DNA of 64,000 nt from Paragorgia papillata. Taxonomy: Eukaryota; Cnidaria; Anthozoa; Scleralcyonacea; Coralliidae. The translations under genes and the position numbers were made by a program. The notes under the pieces were generated by a model, which worked only from the letters and a program-made list of their open reading frames with translations, was not told where the DNA came from and searched no databases. Shown here in pieces: positions 33,311 to 47,169 of the stretch (position 1 is its first letter; every line of letters starts with the position of its first letter). The stretch covers positions 491,501 through 555,500 of the forward strand of contig JAWNZC010000473.1 in the NCBI GenBank assembly GCA_035771165.1, given 5' to 3'.

Positions 33311-35132
33311 AAAAGCCGGAGCCGCTCGGAGTCTCTCGGAGCCAAGAGCCGAGGGCTCGGAGCCAAGAGCCGACGGCTTGGAGACAAGAGCCGACGGCTC
33401 GCAGTCAAGAGGCAAGGGCTCGGAGCCGCTCGGAGCCAACAGCCTACGGCTCGGAGTCGCTCGGGACCAAGCGCCGAGGGCTCAGAGCCGGCAACGCGGT
33501 TTCGCTACGGTAACACTGCTAATGACCTTCTCGCCCGAACATGCCCACGCATGAATACCTCCTCATACCCCTTATTATCCTCCTTTAACCCACCAAAACA
33601 ATTAAATATTCTACCATATATGCAAATCCGTGGTGTTTTGCTCATTAGTGACATTTAATGAGTTTCTAATGGCTTTTCTCCGTTGTGTTCTACAGGTAAG
33701 GGTCTGATTTTTTTTATGAGCTACCAAACCATAGCATCGAATTATTTAACCAAGCTTTGTAATATTCCGAAGTAGACTCCTACAATTAAATATATTTAGA
33801 CTAACAACTCGCTAAGAGTTATCATCCAAAGCGAAAATGATGAACCTTGCACAGTTCTTAAACGTATAAACACCACAAAAGCGAACCAAATATCTAATAT
33901 AATATTAACATACAAGCTTTACGTTGCTATGTGCCAGTGTTCATTACGTTTTAAACCCCTTAGCTCATGGCTTTTCGAATTGATTCCTCACACTATCTTA
34001 AGTTCTTCTTATATACGGCTTCTCAAAGTGATTCCTCATTCTATCTTCTCACGATTTCTTCAGTTATAAACAAGTCGCCTAACCCGCTTTTTCTCCCTTT
34101 TGAATCCTAATTATATTTCTTGCTCCAATGCACTTTGCATCGTTTCCATGTTTTGCTCTAAAAATGTATACATTTTCGCGTTCGCCTATAACCCCATTTT
34201 TCTCCCTTTTGAAAATCATGAGATTTACTCAATTAAATTAAACAAAATAGGTCTAAGTCCATATGATGACAAACGTTTTATTTTAGATAATAGCTATGAC
34301 ACTTTTGCTTATGGACATTATAAGACTAAATAAATCAACTGTTTGTACTAATACACGCACACTGTTTAAGGTACATACTGCTTTGTCTTTATAGTTTTAC
34401 AAATCCCCTATGCAGTAGATTAAATTGGTTCAAATAAATGTTGTTATTAATAACTTGGTCTTTGGTCCGTGTAGATGGAAGTGAACAGAATGGGGTGTTG
34501 GGGGTGTGTTTATGGGGGTGTGTGTGTTTGGGTGATGCTTTGGGGGTGTTGGTGTGTTTCGTGGGTGTTTTGGGGATGTTGGTTGTGTTTAGGGGGTGTT
34601 GGTGTGTTTCGTGGGTGTTTTGGGGATGTTGGGTGTGTTAGGGGGTGTTGCGGGGGTGTGGAGTGTAGGAAAAGGGGGTGGGGTGCATTCAAGAGATAGG
34701 GCCACAGGGCCTCAAAAAAGTTTAGTTTTTTTTTTCAAAAAAAAAGTTTTTAGTTTTTTCAAAAAAGTATAGTTTTTTTAGTTTTAAGTATAATATTTAA
34801 AACAGGGGGTATGGGAGCAGACAAAGTGTATTCGTGAAACGGGACTAATTATCAAATAAAATTCCCTCCAGGACACATACTGTAGGTCCTTGACAATCTA
34901 GTGAAATTTTACTTGTCATTAAAACCCTAAACGTTTTAATTTGTCTAATTAAGTAAACTACGAAACACTTGTTTCAGTAAACATCAGTTTAACTGTTTGA
35001 TAGGGTACGTCATCATTGGGTAACAACACCGCTAAGATGCTAAATTAATATAAGAACATAAATAGCGATGTCACGGGTGGTGCTCTTTGCACCACCCGTC
35101 TCAGAACCCCTCTTCCCTATACTACTCACACA

Positions 35133-35409
35133 TGTGGTAAAAACAACAATTGCTAATGTTTTTGTTCAAAAGGTGTTCACTCACTCACAAGGTTGTATTC
35201 AGGGGTGTTGACATGCCAGTACACATGTTTGGGTCCCCAAATATTGTAGGCTCTCAAAATACTAAAAATTACCAGTCAGACTGTAAACTCCAAAATCTCC
35301 AAAGCAGCACACCACCAGAACCTCCCAAAAGAGCTGTAAATATCATCACAAATTTGCCATTGACAAGTGTGCTCAAAATAGCTCAAGACTCACCACCATA
35401 GGGAAAGGG
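35133..35409. repeat. segmental duplication, ZNF-B copy, third piece
   Basis: Resumes directly after the giant palindrome (GTGGTAAAAACAACAATTGC) and matches about 47705-47950, the 3' flank of the zinc-finger gene. The 83-codon plus frame here is a by-product. Confidence 0.9.
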
Positions 35410-37239
<1,830 letters not shown>

Positions 37240-37504
37240 ATAAACGAGCAAATGTTTTGTCGCAGACATCACATTTGAAAGGTTTCTCTCCAGTATGTGT
37301 TCTTTTATGATCTATTAAATTACTTGAATAAGAAAATGTCTTCTTACAGACATCACATTTGAGTTGTTTCTGTCCAGTATGTAATACCATGTGACGTCTT
37401 AAACTTGGTAAAGTACCAAATGTCTTGCTGCAGGTTGGACACCTATGAGACTTTTTTCCATATTTGCTAGAACTCCTTTTTGGCAAGTCAGAATTATTAC
37501 TCAT
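37240..37504 (-). pseudogene. ZNF-B: N-terminal part
   Basis: Starts MSNNSDLPKRSSSKYGKKSH, then fingers CPTCSKTFGTLPSLRRHMVLH and [21 protein letters not shown], and stops inside the third finger ([11 protein letters not shown]) where the 1.1 kb insertion begins. As in ZNF-A the frame is open upstream of this methionine for 40 codons, with partly conserved residues (NFGFIFDIF, WRIDKMKSCLK), so the true start may be earlier or this is conserved 5' UTR. Confidence 0.85.
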
Positions 37505-37812
37505 TGTAGATCCTTCACGTTTCAGACAGCTCTTCATCTTATCAATTCTCCACACACCATCTTTTGATTTCCAACAAAATATGTCAAATATAAATCCGAA
37601 GTTCAACAACAGCTCAAAACTCAAAATATGCTCATAAGGACAAAATACTGAGCCTACGTTCCAACTGATCTACGTAACAAAAAAGGAAAACGTCTACTTC
37701 ATTTAAGGTGTACATAACAGTTTGGTTGGCTCTAAAGAAAATATGCAACCTTGTTCCCAGGGCCTTTTTGAAATTGTGCGGGCGTAATCAAGGCGTAATC
37801 ACGATCGGAAAT

Positions 37813-38515
37813 CTGCCTCCTCCACAGGCCCTATTGCATCATGGACAGGTCACACACCGAAGATTTTGAAGGCCATTGAAGACTTATGACATACGAATCC
37901 TAGCTTTAAAATGAAGGAATTGTTGAAAAAAGCAATTACGGTTGAACTTTGTCAACTTTCGGCCGGAATAATCAACGAAAATGCACTTTAGTCTACCCAG
38001 AGACTCTTGGGTTCATACTTTTTCGGTTTCCACAACAACTGAAACTTGAATTACGCTATAGTATAGCCTACAATTTAACAAAATTAAATCTCATTAACTC
38101 TTGGTCAGTTGACAGTCTTCGATAGCTAAATAAACAAAAAAACAATAAGAAAAACCTGTACTTTCCTGACCGTCGAATCTGCTTTTGTTCGGCAGATATT
38201 TTTTCTTTCAATTCCTTTTTGTCGCTAAAAATATTATCGGCAGGAGGTCGATATTTCTAAAACATATTGGTTTCTTCATTGTCATGATCTGTAAGAAAGT
38301 TTAGACCGAATTTCCTGGTGGATCACAGTTTTAAAAGAACTTGGACGTACGTTTGTCGAACAGCGGCCGGAAAGATTTTGCTTGCACTCTCGAAACTATA
38401 GGGCCTAGTCTCGCTGTGCATAATGGGATCAATTCCCATTTTGTTTACAGGATCTGACAGGCCCTCTCAACAGTGTGACCTGTCCATGATGCAATAGGGC
38501 CTGTGGAGGAGGCAG
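37813..38515. mobile_element. 703-bp element with 9-bp target duplication (Mutator-like)
   Basis: Ends CTGCCTCCTCCACAGGCCC and GGGCCTGTGGAGGAGGCAG, inverted homology of about 50 bases through TGATGCAATAGGG and CTGTCCATGATGC. A perfect 9-bp duplication ATCGGAAAT lies at 37804-37812 and 38516-38524. No transposase frame. It sits upstream of ZNF-B. Confidence 0.92.
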
Positions 38516-38524
38516 ATCGGAAAT

Positions 38525-39930
38525 TGCGGCTGTCGACTGGAACCTAATCCAGGCTGACCTGGATTAGCTACGCATGCGCAGAACGAATATCTTGCGTGTA
38601 AACGTCGTCAATACACGCGAGACCAAGCGAGGCTGGCGCGAGATGAATAAGGAGCGAAGGAGCGTTGTGGTACATGTGGGTTCATACGATAAAACTAGGA
38701 AGATAAAGGAAAATAATGGATCCGTTGAAGAGGATAATGGGGATATTGTAGGATATCAAGCATTTGCTGACTTGATTTGAAATCAAATATGACGAAGAAC
38801 AAGGTGCGATCTAGTATCGTAAACTTCCATGTTAAATGACTAAAATCTGTTGTTTGTTGGCCGTTTACTACCCCCAAATTAAGAAGTCGGCAGATGTGTA
38901 TACCCAACTTAATTGATCTTTAAAAGGGAGTTTAAAGTTCGAATCAGTCGTGAAAAGTATACTTGACGACTGACGAAGTGACGAGTTGACATAAAACAAA
39001 CCCAATCAACTATGGACGGTGAATAAATATCTCAACTATCAGATAACTATGATTGATTTTTTCTTGATTATTTTGTTTTTGGCTATATATGGACAGTTCA
39101 CTTGTTATTGCTTTGCGTGTGTGTGTGTGTTTAGAATTTAGTAAATTTCATCAAGCTCGCCGACAACTCACTTGAGCCAGCACGCACGTGACCTGCGAAC
39201 TGCCCCATGAAAGTGGCCGATTTTCTATACGCGCGATTGTCGATCGTGAAATTAGCATGGAAATTAGCATGCAAAATTTGTCCGAGTAATGGCAGACTCG
39301 TGAGAGAAGTTTGGTGAATTACGTCGTCTTGGAGTTGCGTTCGATGGCGGAAATTTCCCATGTTTTTGTTTAAAACCGCTTGAAGTCAATTGTTTTGAAT
39401 ACCTGTTATGTAGAGATCGATCTCTTCATCGTCCAAGCAGCCATAAAAACGAGAACAAGCGAAATCAGGTATTGCGGTAAAAAATTAAGCTAACTTCCCG
39501 CAAACCCTTGGTGGTTAATTTGTTGATTTTTAGCCATTCTACCTAAAACTGTATTAGATATCTGCCGAGTCGGGTTTTTCCTAAATCGAAATCACATGCA
39601 TATCGACTTGTTTACGATTTAACAATAGCTGATTTGACAAGAATTGCCGGGGAAATATAAAGTGAAGCGTTCTTTTCAATTATTGTTCAACATGTCTATT
39701 TTATTACTATGTGACATAGATACTGTATAAGTATATATTTTTTACATCAAGAGAAACGACATGCTAAAAATATAGCGCCATGATACAGTCACTTTCTTGC
39801 TCCTGTGTGAAATTGCCTCGTAAAGAATTTCAATTTGGTTCGTTGCATGGCTATAAGCCCCTGTTGGAAATCATTCGTCTTGCAGATTGTTGCGAGCTAA
39901 GTATCCTGTTATTGTTTATGTAATATTGTT
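38525..39930. other. unassigned DNA
   Basis: Contains a small hairpin (CTAATCCAGG/CCTGGATTAG near 38548) and frames of 60-76 codons without domains. A GTGTGTGT run lies near 39118. No gene is supported. Confidence 0.3.
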
Positions 39931-39960
39931 TTCCTTTTTAGCGAGCTTTCTAGATCAGCC

Positions 39961-42010
39961 ATGTCTAATGACAATGCTGCTATTGTGCACGATGGTGCAA
40001 CACATGACGTTGACGTTGATCTTGAGGTTGACGATTTTTCAGTAGAAAATTCTCCACCTAAGCAAGGTGAAGGCTTCCCTTCGACTCAGGCTGATTCTGG
40101 CCTTCTCTTAGTTTTGTCTGAAATGCAAAAATTAACAAATAGATTCCATTTTGCCGTTGTCTGTTCAGTTATAGATGCACAGATGACGTCACAACGTGGT
40201 AAGAACAAAAAAGTGGCCCACGAGACGCAGTCGAGTGGGTCACTGATGTTCTTACCACGTTGTGACGTCTTCTGTGCATCTATAACTGAACAGACAACAA
40301 AAAAATGGAATCTATTTGTTTTATACAATACAAAAATTTAAAAGTTTTTATCGAAACTCTTGCCGGATTTTGGGGCGTGAAGAATGAAAAAGCAAATCAG
40401 CTGACGTGATCTGACGTGTCCATGTGTCTGTCCTCTAATAGATCATGGCCAACAACCAATGAAAACACGCATAGCAACCAGGGTATTGTATAATGTATGA
40501 TGATGAATAACACTTTGGTTCGGACACTAGTTCACGAGAATACAGAATCCATCAGCCACTCGCCTTTGCGCGGAAAACGGGCTTTACAGTCCTTCGAGGA
40601 TTCTGACCGTGAAAGCACAGCAAAGCCAAAGCGTGCCCGATCTGAGAAAGCAAATAATATCACAGCAGAAGCTTATAATCTTCCAAACAAATTTAACGAA
40701 TCGTTCATTGCAGACGACATACTTAGCCTCTTCGACGGCAATGATCTTGATCCAGATGATCCTCATGACCATGCCAACGAGTCGTTACAACCATCTGATG
40801 AAACAGGTCCTCCAGTTTCTGAGAAACTGGCAAAATTAGTGAACGAAAAGTTTACGCTTGATGTTGATCTAGCTAAACCAAAAGAGATTTCCCAAAAGTA
40901 CAGCGTACCAAAAAATTGTGAAAATTTGTACGTACCTCGTATAAACCCTGAGATTTGGGGTCGGTTAAGCTCAAATGCAAAGAAAACCGATATAAAATTA
41001 TCTGTCTTACAACTAAGACATCTTTTTAAAGATATCATCAGCTATTATTGGCCATATGGGACATTAGATAGTCTCCTTGAGAGCAAACAGAACAAGACTA
41101 ATCCTGAATATAAGAGTCTTGTCACACGGCTAATATATTCAATTGCCCTTATTAGCCATGTCCACAAGGAGATTTCCTTCAAACGCAAAGATGCACTTTG
41201 CCTCTCCTTATGCCCTGAATTCAGGCAAACATGTTCTCGAAATGTAAAACCAGCTAGGCTGCTCTTTGCATGGGGATGACCTGTCTAAAACAGTACAGGA
41301 CTGACATTAGGGCTACAAATAAAGTGGTCAACAGGCTTTCCCCTATGTCTCGAGATAACAATAAAGCTAAGGCTTCACCATATTATCGATCATCCAATAC
41401 AGGTAAACCTTCTTTAGGGCAGAAGGCGAGGGTGATGCCACATCCTCCCAGAAACAATTACCAACAGGCCAATAGAAACAACGTTTACCCCCAAAAGCAA
41501 CACCAACCCAAGAAGAAATTCAAGACCAGCTCCAATTATTAAAATCTCAGGTAAATATTGATTTTATTGCATTAATTTAATTTATAGAAGGTCTTTACAG
41601 GTTGTATTCTAACTTTAGAGTACATGCAGTCTTTTCATTGTGGGCAGTTATCATCCTACCTTTCCGAGTGGCAGAATCTTACCTCTGATAATTCAATCTT
41701 ACAGTCAATCTCTGGGAAAAAAATGATTTTATATCTTCCCCTCAATGCCAAAGTATGCATCCACCAAATTCTATTTCTAAAGATCACACCATGTTGGCAA
41801 ACCAAGAGATTCAGACTCCTATTGCAAAACAAGTTATTAATTGTTGAATGCGCTCATGAACCTGGGGAGTTCATTTCGCCAATCAGATATACTGTTACCA
41901 AAAAAGGATGGCAATGTCGGATTAATTCTGCTAAACCTCAAACGATAAAATACTTACATCAAAAAATTCCATTTTAAGATGGAAAACATTAATACTGTTA
42001 TACAACATAC
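39961..42010 (+). pseudogene. DIRS-like retrotransposon: gag and start of RT, degraded
   Basis: An acidic N-terminal piece (39961-40130) is cut by a MITE. From 40497 a 260-codon frame contains VSEKLAKLVNEKF, ENLYVPRINPEIWGRL, LLESKQNKT and HVHKEISFKRKDALCL, the style of capsid-like ORFs of DIRS-type elements in aquatic animals. A frameshift near 41270 leads to a basic Asn/Gln-rich tail ending near 41540. Around 41650-42000 a region in several frames gives YLSEWQNLTSDNSIL, a KKDG motif and HFKMENINTV, which resemble the start of a DIRS reverse transcriptase. The catalytic RT, RNase H and tyrosine recombinase are absent. A Gypsy-like origin is the main alternative. Confidence 0.6.
40136..40325. 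mobile_element. 190-bp palindromic MITE inside the gag remnant
   Basis: AACAAATAGATTCCATTTTG at the left pairs with a near-identical reverse complement ending CTATTTGTT. Arms of about 75 bases run through TCAGTTATAGATGCACAG, GACGTC and TGGTAAGAACA. It breaks the gag-like frame. Target duplication not resolved. Confidence 0.88.
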
Positions 42011-42660
42011 ATATATCTTAAGATATAGTTAAGCTTTCTAGCTGGTTCTGGCTATTCTATTGTAGAGTGCCGCAATGCAAACAAATAGCTGAAAATAACC
42101 AAAGCTACGTAAAAGTAACACTTGTAATATCAATTAGCCTTCCTGTAGTTTTATCAATATAACAAAATGTCGCGACAGTCTGATCATATCTACCATTGTT
42201 CTGTGATTAAGTACATGTTTCTGTAGTAAGTTTATTTACTAGCTTGTCAACAGTTTTCTTTAAAAGCTTTTACTATTATCCTGTCATGCAGTATGATCTA
42301 GGGCAGGCACAAATTTGTTTATGTAAGCTAGGTGAATTTAGCATAATTTTAGGCCAAGAAGAAGCTTCGTAATGTTTACATAATCCAAACGACATCTTAC
42401 GTAATAATTATTCAAAGTTGAACTGGTCCGTAAATACTTAAAGAAACTGAAAAACATAATAACAGTCTTATACCTTATGACATCTACTTTTTTACCATAT
42501 CAATGTAGTCGAGAAATATATTAGTTTAATATAAGGAAAAACTTTTCAAACGCTTTGCCTCGGTACTTGAGATCGATTGACAACGTTAACTTTATAGCCT
42601 CTTTATAGCCTGTGTTGTACATTATACCGTACGAAATAAAGATCCTATTGCTACCTCCTC
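42010..42660. other. AT-rich DNA, possible LTR remnant
   Basis: No frame with a domain. AATAAAGATCC near 42636 and the sharp change into coding-like sequence after 42660 would fit the end of an LTR followed by a leader, but no second LTR is visible. Confidence 0.3.
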
Positions 42661-42663
42661 GCC

Positions 42664-43167
42664 GTGCGTCGTTCTACCGAGCAAAAAAAATCGATTTATG
42701 ACATTGATGTTAGGATTGGGCTTCGACGGCCAATGAACAACTCAAAAACAACTTTACCACCACAACTACCACCACAACCGCCACCGCAACGAGATTGGGT
42801 CCTCTGTTACGAGTGCCCATTTTGCTATTATTGTCCTCTGGTGCATCCAGATCACGAGCACCACTGTTCTTGTCGAACGACGGAGGAAGACGGCGAAACC
42901 CGAAACTGGAAATTCCTTCCTCCCGACTCGCCACCACCAGCACCATATCCGATACCACTACCATCGCCGAAACGTGTCGAAAAACCGGCCGACATTAATT
43001 GGGACAACTATCGTCCACACAATCAAACCAAACCACCACCCGACGTTAACGCTCAGCGCCAAGCGGCGCTGAAATCAACACAAATTTTGACAAGTACCAA
43101 GGCTTCTTTTGACCTATCGAACTTTTTACACTTTTTGTCGTTAGTTTTGAATTATCTTGTTATTTAG
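42664..43167 (+). CDS. Pro-rich, Cys/His-containing ORF, probably retroelement-derived
   Basis: A 167-codon frame with a poly-Pro/Gln segment (about residues 35-46), then a Cys/His cluster (CYECPFCYYC and HPDHEHHCSC, about residues 50-75), then Pro-rich blocks. No known domain can be named with confidence; the Cys/His cluster could bind zinc. It lies just upstream of a gag-like zinc-knuckle fragment in the same orientation, so an accessory or leader ORF of that retroelement is the likeliest reading. Pseudogene status is unknown. Confidence 0.4.
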   Translation: MRRSTEQKKSIYDIDVRIGLRRPMNNSKTTLPPQLPPQPPPQRDWVLCYECPFCYYCPLVHPDHEHHCSCRTTEEDGETRNWKFLPPDSPPPAPYPIPLPSPKRVEKPADINWDNYRPHNQTKPPPDVNAQRQAALKSTQILTSTKASFDLSNFLHFLSLVLNYLVI

Positions 43168-43295
43168 TTATATGGTTATTTTGTTTAGCTTAATGCATGT
43201 TCTTGCGTTAAGTTTCTATGATTATATTGTTTAGCTTGATGCATGTCACATAGTTTAATTTATGTTAGCGTTCTGTTAGTTGGTCCGTTTGGTTA

Positions 43296-43735
43296 ATGAG
43301 CGATCTCGGCGATAGTACAGACACCGAAGAACCGATAGCAACACGCACTATGTCAAAACACTAGTAAAACAACCCACGGTTAGTTCAAAGTGGTGCACTT
43401 GCATGGACGTGCACTTCTAGGGGTAGACAAACCACAGCAAAATCCTTCGCGTTCTAACTTTGGTAATAGGAATAGTCGTACAACAGATGGGCGGCCCATT
43501 TGCAATTTATGTAACAAAGTGCGTCACTATTCAAGCCGTTGTTATTCGAATTCATTTCGCCAAAATTCGCAACTTTATCCACCTCGAAATAATTTTCGAT
43601 ATCAACAAAATTTCCAACCTCGTTCCAATTTCAACCCTTTAAGGCAAAATTTCCAAAATCGCCCACAAATTGATTTTCAACAACGACAGTCACAAAATTA
43701 TCCGTATCGTCCAAACTGTACTATGCTAAACTACT
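43296..43735 (+). pseudogene. LTR-retrotransposon gag fragment with CCHC zinc knuckle
   Basis: A short acidic start at 43296 (MSDLGDSTDTEEP) ends in a stop after 22 codons. A frame from 43390 carries a classical C-x2-C-x4-H-x4-C knuckle (CNLCNKVRHYSSRC), followed by an Asn/Gln/Arg/Phe-rich tail typical of gag nucleocapsids. The frame then runs into the decamer satellite, so protease and pol are missing. The middle of gag (capsid) appears deleted. Confidence 0.6.
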
Positions 43736-45796
43736 GCAGTGAGGTGCAGTTGTGTGGAGTAGAAGTAGACTGTAGTCTACTGCAGTATGCATCAGAATGA
43801 ATTAGACTATATTAGGCTGCATTAACCTGCATTAGACTGCAGTACACTGGATTATACTGCGTTACACTGCATGAGACTACATTACTCTGCATTAGACTGC
43901 ATTAACCTGCATTACACTGCATTCGATTGCATTAACCTGCAGTAGACTGCATTAGACTGCATCAGACTGTATTAGACTGCATCAGACTGCATTAGACTGC
44001 ATTGCACTGCATTGTACTGCATTACACTACATTACACTGCATTACACTGCATTACACTGCATGCATTAGAATGCATTAAGCTGCAGTAGATTGAATTAAC
44101 CTGCATTACACTGTATTAGACTGTACTAGACTGCATTACACTGCATTAGGCTGCATTAACCTGTATTAGACTGCATTACACTGTATTAGACTGCATTACA
44201 GTACACTGCATTACACTGCATTGGACTGCATTACACTACATTAAACTGTATTACATTGCATTAACCTGCATTAGACTGCATTAGACTGCATGAGACTGTA
44301 TTAGACTGTATTACACTGCATTATACTGCATTACACTGCATTACACTGCATTAGACTGCATTAGACTGCGCTAGACTGCATTAACCGGCAGTAGATTACA
44401 TTACACTGTATTACAATACATGGCATTACACTGCATTACACTGCATTGGAATGCATTCAACTGCTTTAGGCTGCATTAAACTGCATCGCACTGCATTAAC
44501 CAGCATTAACCTGTATTAGACTACATTACATTGTATTAGACAGCATTGCACAGCATTAGACTGCATTAGACTGCGTTAGACTGCATTAAAATGCATTAGA
44601 TTGTATTACACTGCGTTAACCTGCATCAACCTGCATTACACTGCATTACACTGTATTAACCTGCATTAGACTGCAGTAGACTGCATTACACTGCATTAAC
44701 CTGCAGTAGACTGTATTACACCGCATTAACCTACATGATACTGCACCAGAATGAATTAAACTGTATTAGGGACTGCATTACACTGCATTAGATTGCATTA
44801 CACTGCATTACACTGCATTCTACTGTATTATACTGCATTATGCTGCATTATACTGCATTAGACTGCATCACGCTGAATTAACCTCCATTAACCCGCATTA
44901 GACAGAATTATACTGCATTAACCTGCATTAGACTGCTTTACGCAGTATAGGACGGCATTAGTCTGCATTAGAACTGCATTAGACTGTACTAAAGTGCATT
45001 AGACTGCATAACGCTGACTTAACCTGCATCAACCTGCATTGCACTGTATTACACTAGACTGCATTACACTGCATTACACTGCATTACACTGCATTACACT
45101 GCATTACACTGCATTACACTGCATTACACTGCATTACACTGCATTACACTGCATTACACTGCATTACACTGTATTACACTGCATTACACTGCTTTACACT
45201 GCATTACATTGCATTACACTGCATTACACTGCATTACACTGCATTACCCTGCGTTAGACTGCATTAACCTGCGTTAGACTGTATTATACTGCATTAACCT
45301 GAATTAGACTGCGTTACACTGCATTAGACTGCATTAACCTGCAGTAGACTGCATGCATTAACCTGCAGTAGACTAGTACTGCATTAACCTGCAGTAGACT
45401 GCATTACACTGCATTACAGTACACTGCATTACACTGCATTAGACTGCAGTGGAATGCAGTAAACTGCATTACGATGCATTACACTGCATCACACTGCATT
45501 AACCTGTATTATACTGCATTACACTGCATTAGGGGATGTATTAGACTGCATTGCACAGAATTGGACAGCATTAGATTGCATTACACTGCATTGGACTGCA
45601 TTAATCTTCATTAGACTGCATTAATCTGCACCACACTGCATTAACCTGCGTCAACCTGCATTACACTGCATTAACCTACAGTAGACTGTATTAGAGTGCA
45701 TACAATGTATTAGACTACATTAGACTGCATTACACTGTATTACACTACAGTAACCTGCATTAGACTGCATTAGCCTGTATTAGACTGTATTATACT
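43725..45796. repeat. decamer satellite, about 200 copies
   Basis: About 2.07 kb of a 10-bp unit, consensus ACTGCATTAC or ACTGCATTAG with TTAACCTGCA variants. The most uniform block is 45050-45250. Ten bases per unit means 30 bases per codon cycle, so one frame is open for 72 codons as a His-Cys-Ile-Thr-Leu-His-Tyr-Thr-Ala-Leu repeat; this is an artefact. Confidence 0.98.
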
Positions 45797-46085
45797 TGGG
45801 GTGTTTGGGGGAACCCGGGGGTGATGGGGTGCTGGTGGTGATTGGGCGCTGGGGGTGGTTGGGGTGCCCCTGGGGTGAGTGGGTACCTCTGGATGTGCCC
45901 TTGGGGGTACCCCGGGGGTGATGGGGTGACCCGGGGCGATTGGGGTGCCCCGGGGTGATTGGGGTACCACTGGGGGTGTTTGGGTACCCTGGGATGATGG
46001 GGTGCCCTGGGGGTGATTGGGTGCCATTGGGGGTGTTTAAGGGTACCCCGGGAGTGATGAGGGTGCCCTTGGAGAAGTTTGGGGG
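45797..46085. repeat. G-rich minisatellite
   Basis: Units of about 17-30 bases of the type GGGTGATTGGGGTGCCC and GGGGTGTTTGGGTACCC. Runs of three or more G every few bases could form G-quadruplexes on the plus strand. Frames across it are artefacts. Confidence 0.92.
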
Positions 46086-47165
46086 TTTCAAGAATAATGG
46101 AAGATCTAGGAGCCGAGCCTGGCTCCTAGCTATAGCTCTGAGTTCTTTTAAACCAACTGAACTACGTATTCTATATTTTATGCTAGACACATCACTGATC
46201 GGTACTTTGCCCAAACTTGTACGAACTAATATTGTAATGATAGAATAAGCCGTTTCCCACGCGTTAGCGATGGCGTTCCTCACGCTGAATGTTAAGCTAG
46301 TAAGACGGCATCAAGCGACATCCCGTGGAGTGAGTACTAGATCACGAGCCAAGCGCGTGACTACAAAACTTAATATCATTGGATTCATTGCGAAATGTAA
46401 ACTCTGTAATGGGGATGATTACACTTTGAGAAAATGTTCAGTTTTATAATTATTTATGGTCTACCTAGTCTTTGTTACAAGGAAACCATCTGCGTTATTT
46501 TAGTTATGTTTTCTATCATATATTGAGCCAGTATTTTTTTGTTTTATTGTTAATAAAGCGATTTTTGAGAGAACAATCTAGACGCCGCCGTACAAGCGAA
46601 TTGTCAAACAAAAAGTGTTTAATACTCACAGTAGGTGCTCTCCACTCTCATTCGCTTTTCTTTCTTTTATTTTTTTATTTTTGGCAAGTTGGGTAAAGAA
46701 GGTTAAGTATCATAAGTACTGTTGACGGCGGTAAACATTTATTTAAAGTAAATCTTAGCCTTAGTTATATCGTGTATTTGCCCTCAAGCGCACTCGCGTA
46801 TTGAAATAATATTTGCCGTGTATGCGTAAACATTCAGGTTTAGCGCTCAGATGTAGCGGCAATAATTCTTCTCTGAATCCGTTAATTGTAAAATAATCTG
46901 CCTAAGATTAGAATGGGATTTCTGGTTTTAGACAGCGGTCGACAGGAGATACGCATAAACTAGACACTCGTAGGTTTCATATCCCAATATGATAGCCTAG
47001 TCATTGCGCACTAATTATCTCAGTCTCGCCCAATCATGTCATTCCGGTCGACCCGCGTTACGCCATGCGTCCGTCACGCGTGGTGATATGCATGACGGTA
47101 TGCGTGACGCACGCTGAATATTAATTACTTCCGTCGGTGGATGGGGGGGAGGGGGTATCTACATT
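46086..47165. other. unassigned DNA
   Basis: Includes a small hairpin (TAGGAGCC/GGCTCCTA near 46106). No recognisable gene; the 46100-46283 minus frame reads SLGKVPISDVSSIKYRI and similar but matches nothing I know. A cluster of TGACG/GCGTGACG words lies near 47070-47110. Confidence 0.3.
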
Positions 47166-47169
47166 GTAC

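Larger units (their letters stand above)
30184..35126. mobile_element. 4.94 kb giant palindromic element with Polinton-like ends
   Basis: Begins AGTAGTATAGGGAAGAGGGG and ends in its reverse complement, flanked by CACACA on both sides (30178-30183, 35127-35132). The ZNF-C copy has an uninterrupted TGCACACATCTGTGG at this site. Arms of about 2.6 and 2.4 kb match over nearly their whole length, including GGTGGTGCAAAGAGCACCACCC near each end, a CCACACCCCC-type tract, and opposed CTTATCTTCC arrays meeting near 32767. Terminal AG..CT and a 6-bp duplication agree with Polinton/Maverick elements, but no polymerase, integrase or capsid gene is present, so it would be a non-autonomous fold-back. Class is tentative; insertion and structure are clear. 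Confidence 0.8.

Noticed and set aside
31797..33439. Long Ser/Leu/Ile/Phe-rich ORFs (up to 326 codons), like membrane proteins
   Set aside because: They come from the CTTATCTTCC array, are open in several frames at once and mirrored on both strands.
45039..45257. 72-codon His/Cys/Thr/Leu repeat protein
   Set aside because: A 10-bp satellite read in a 30-base cycle; no biological support.
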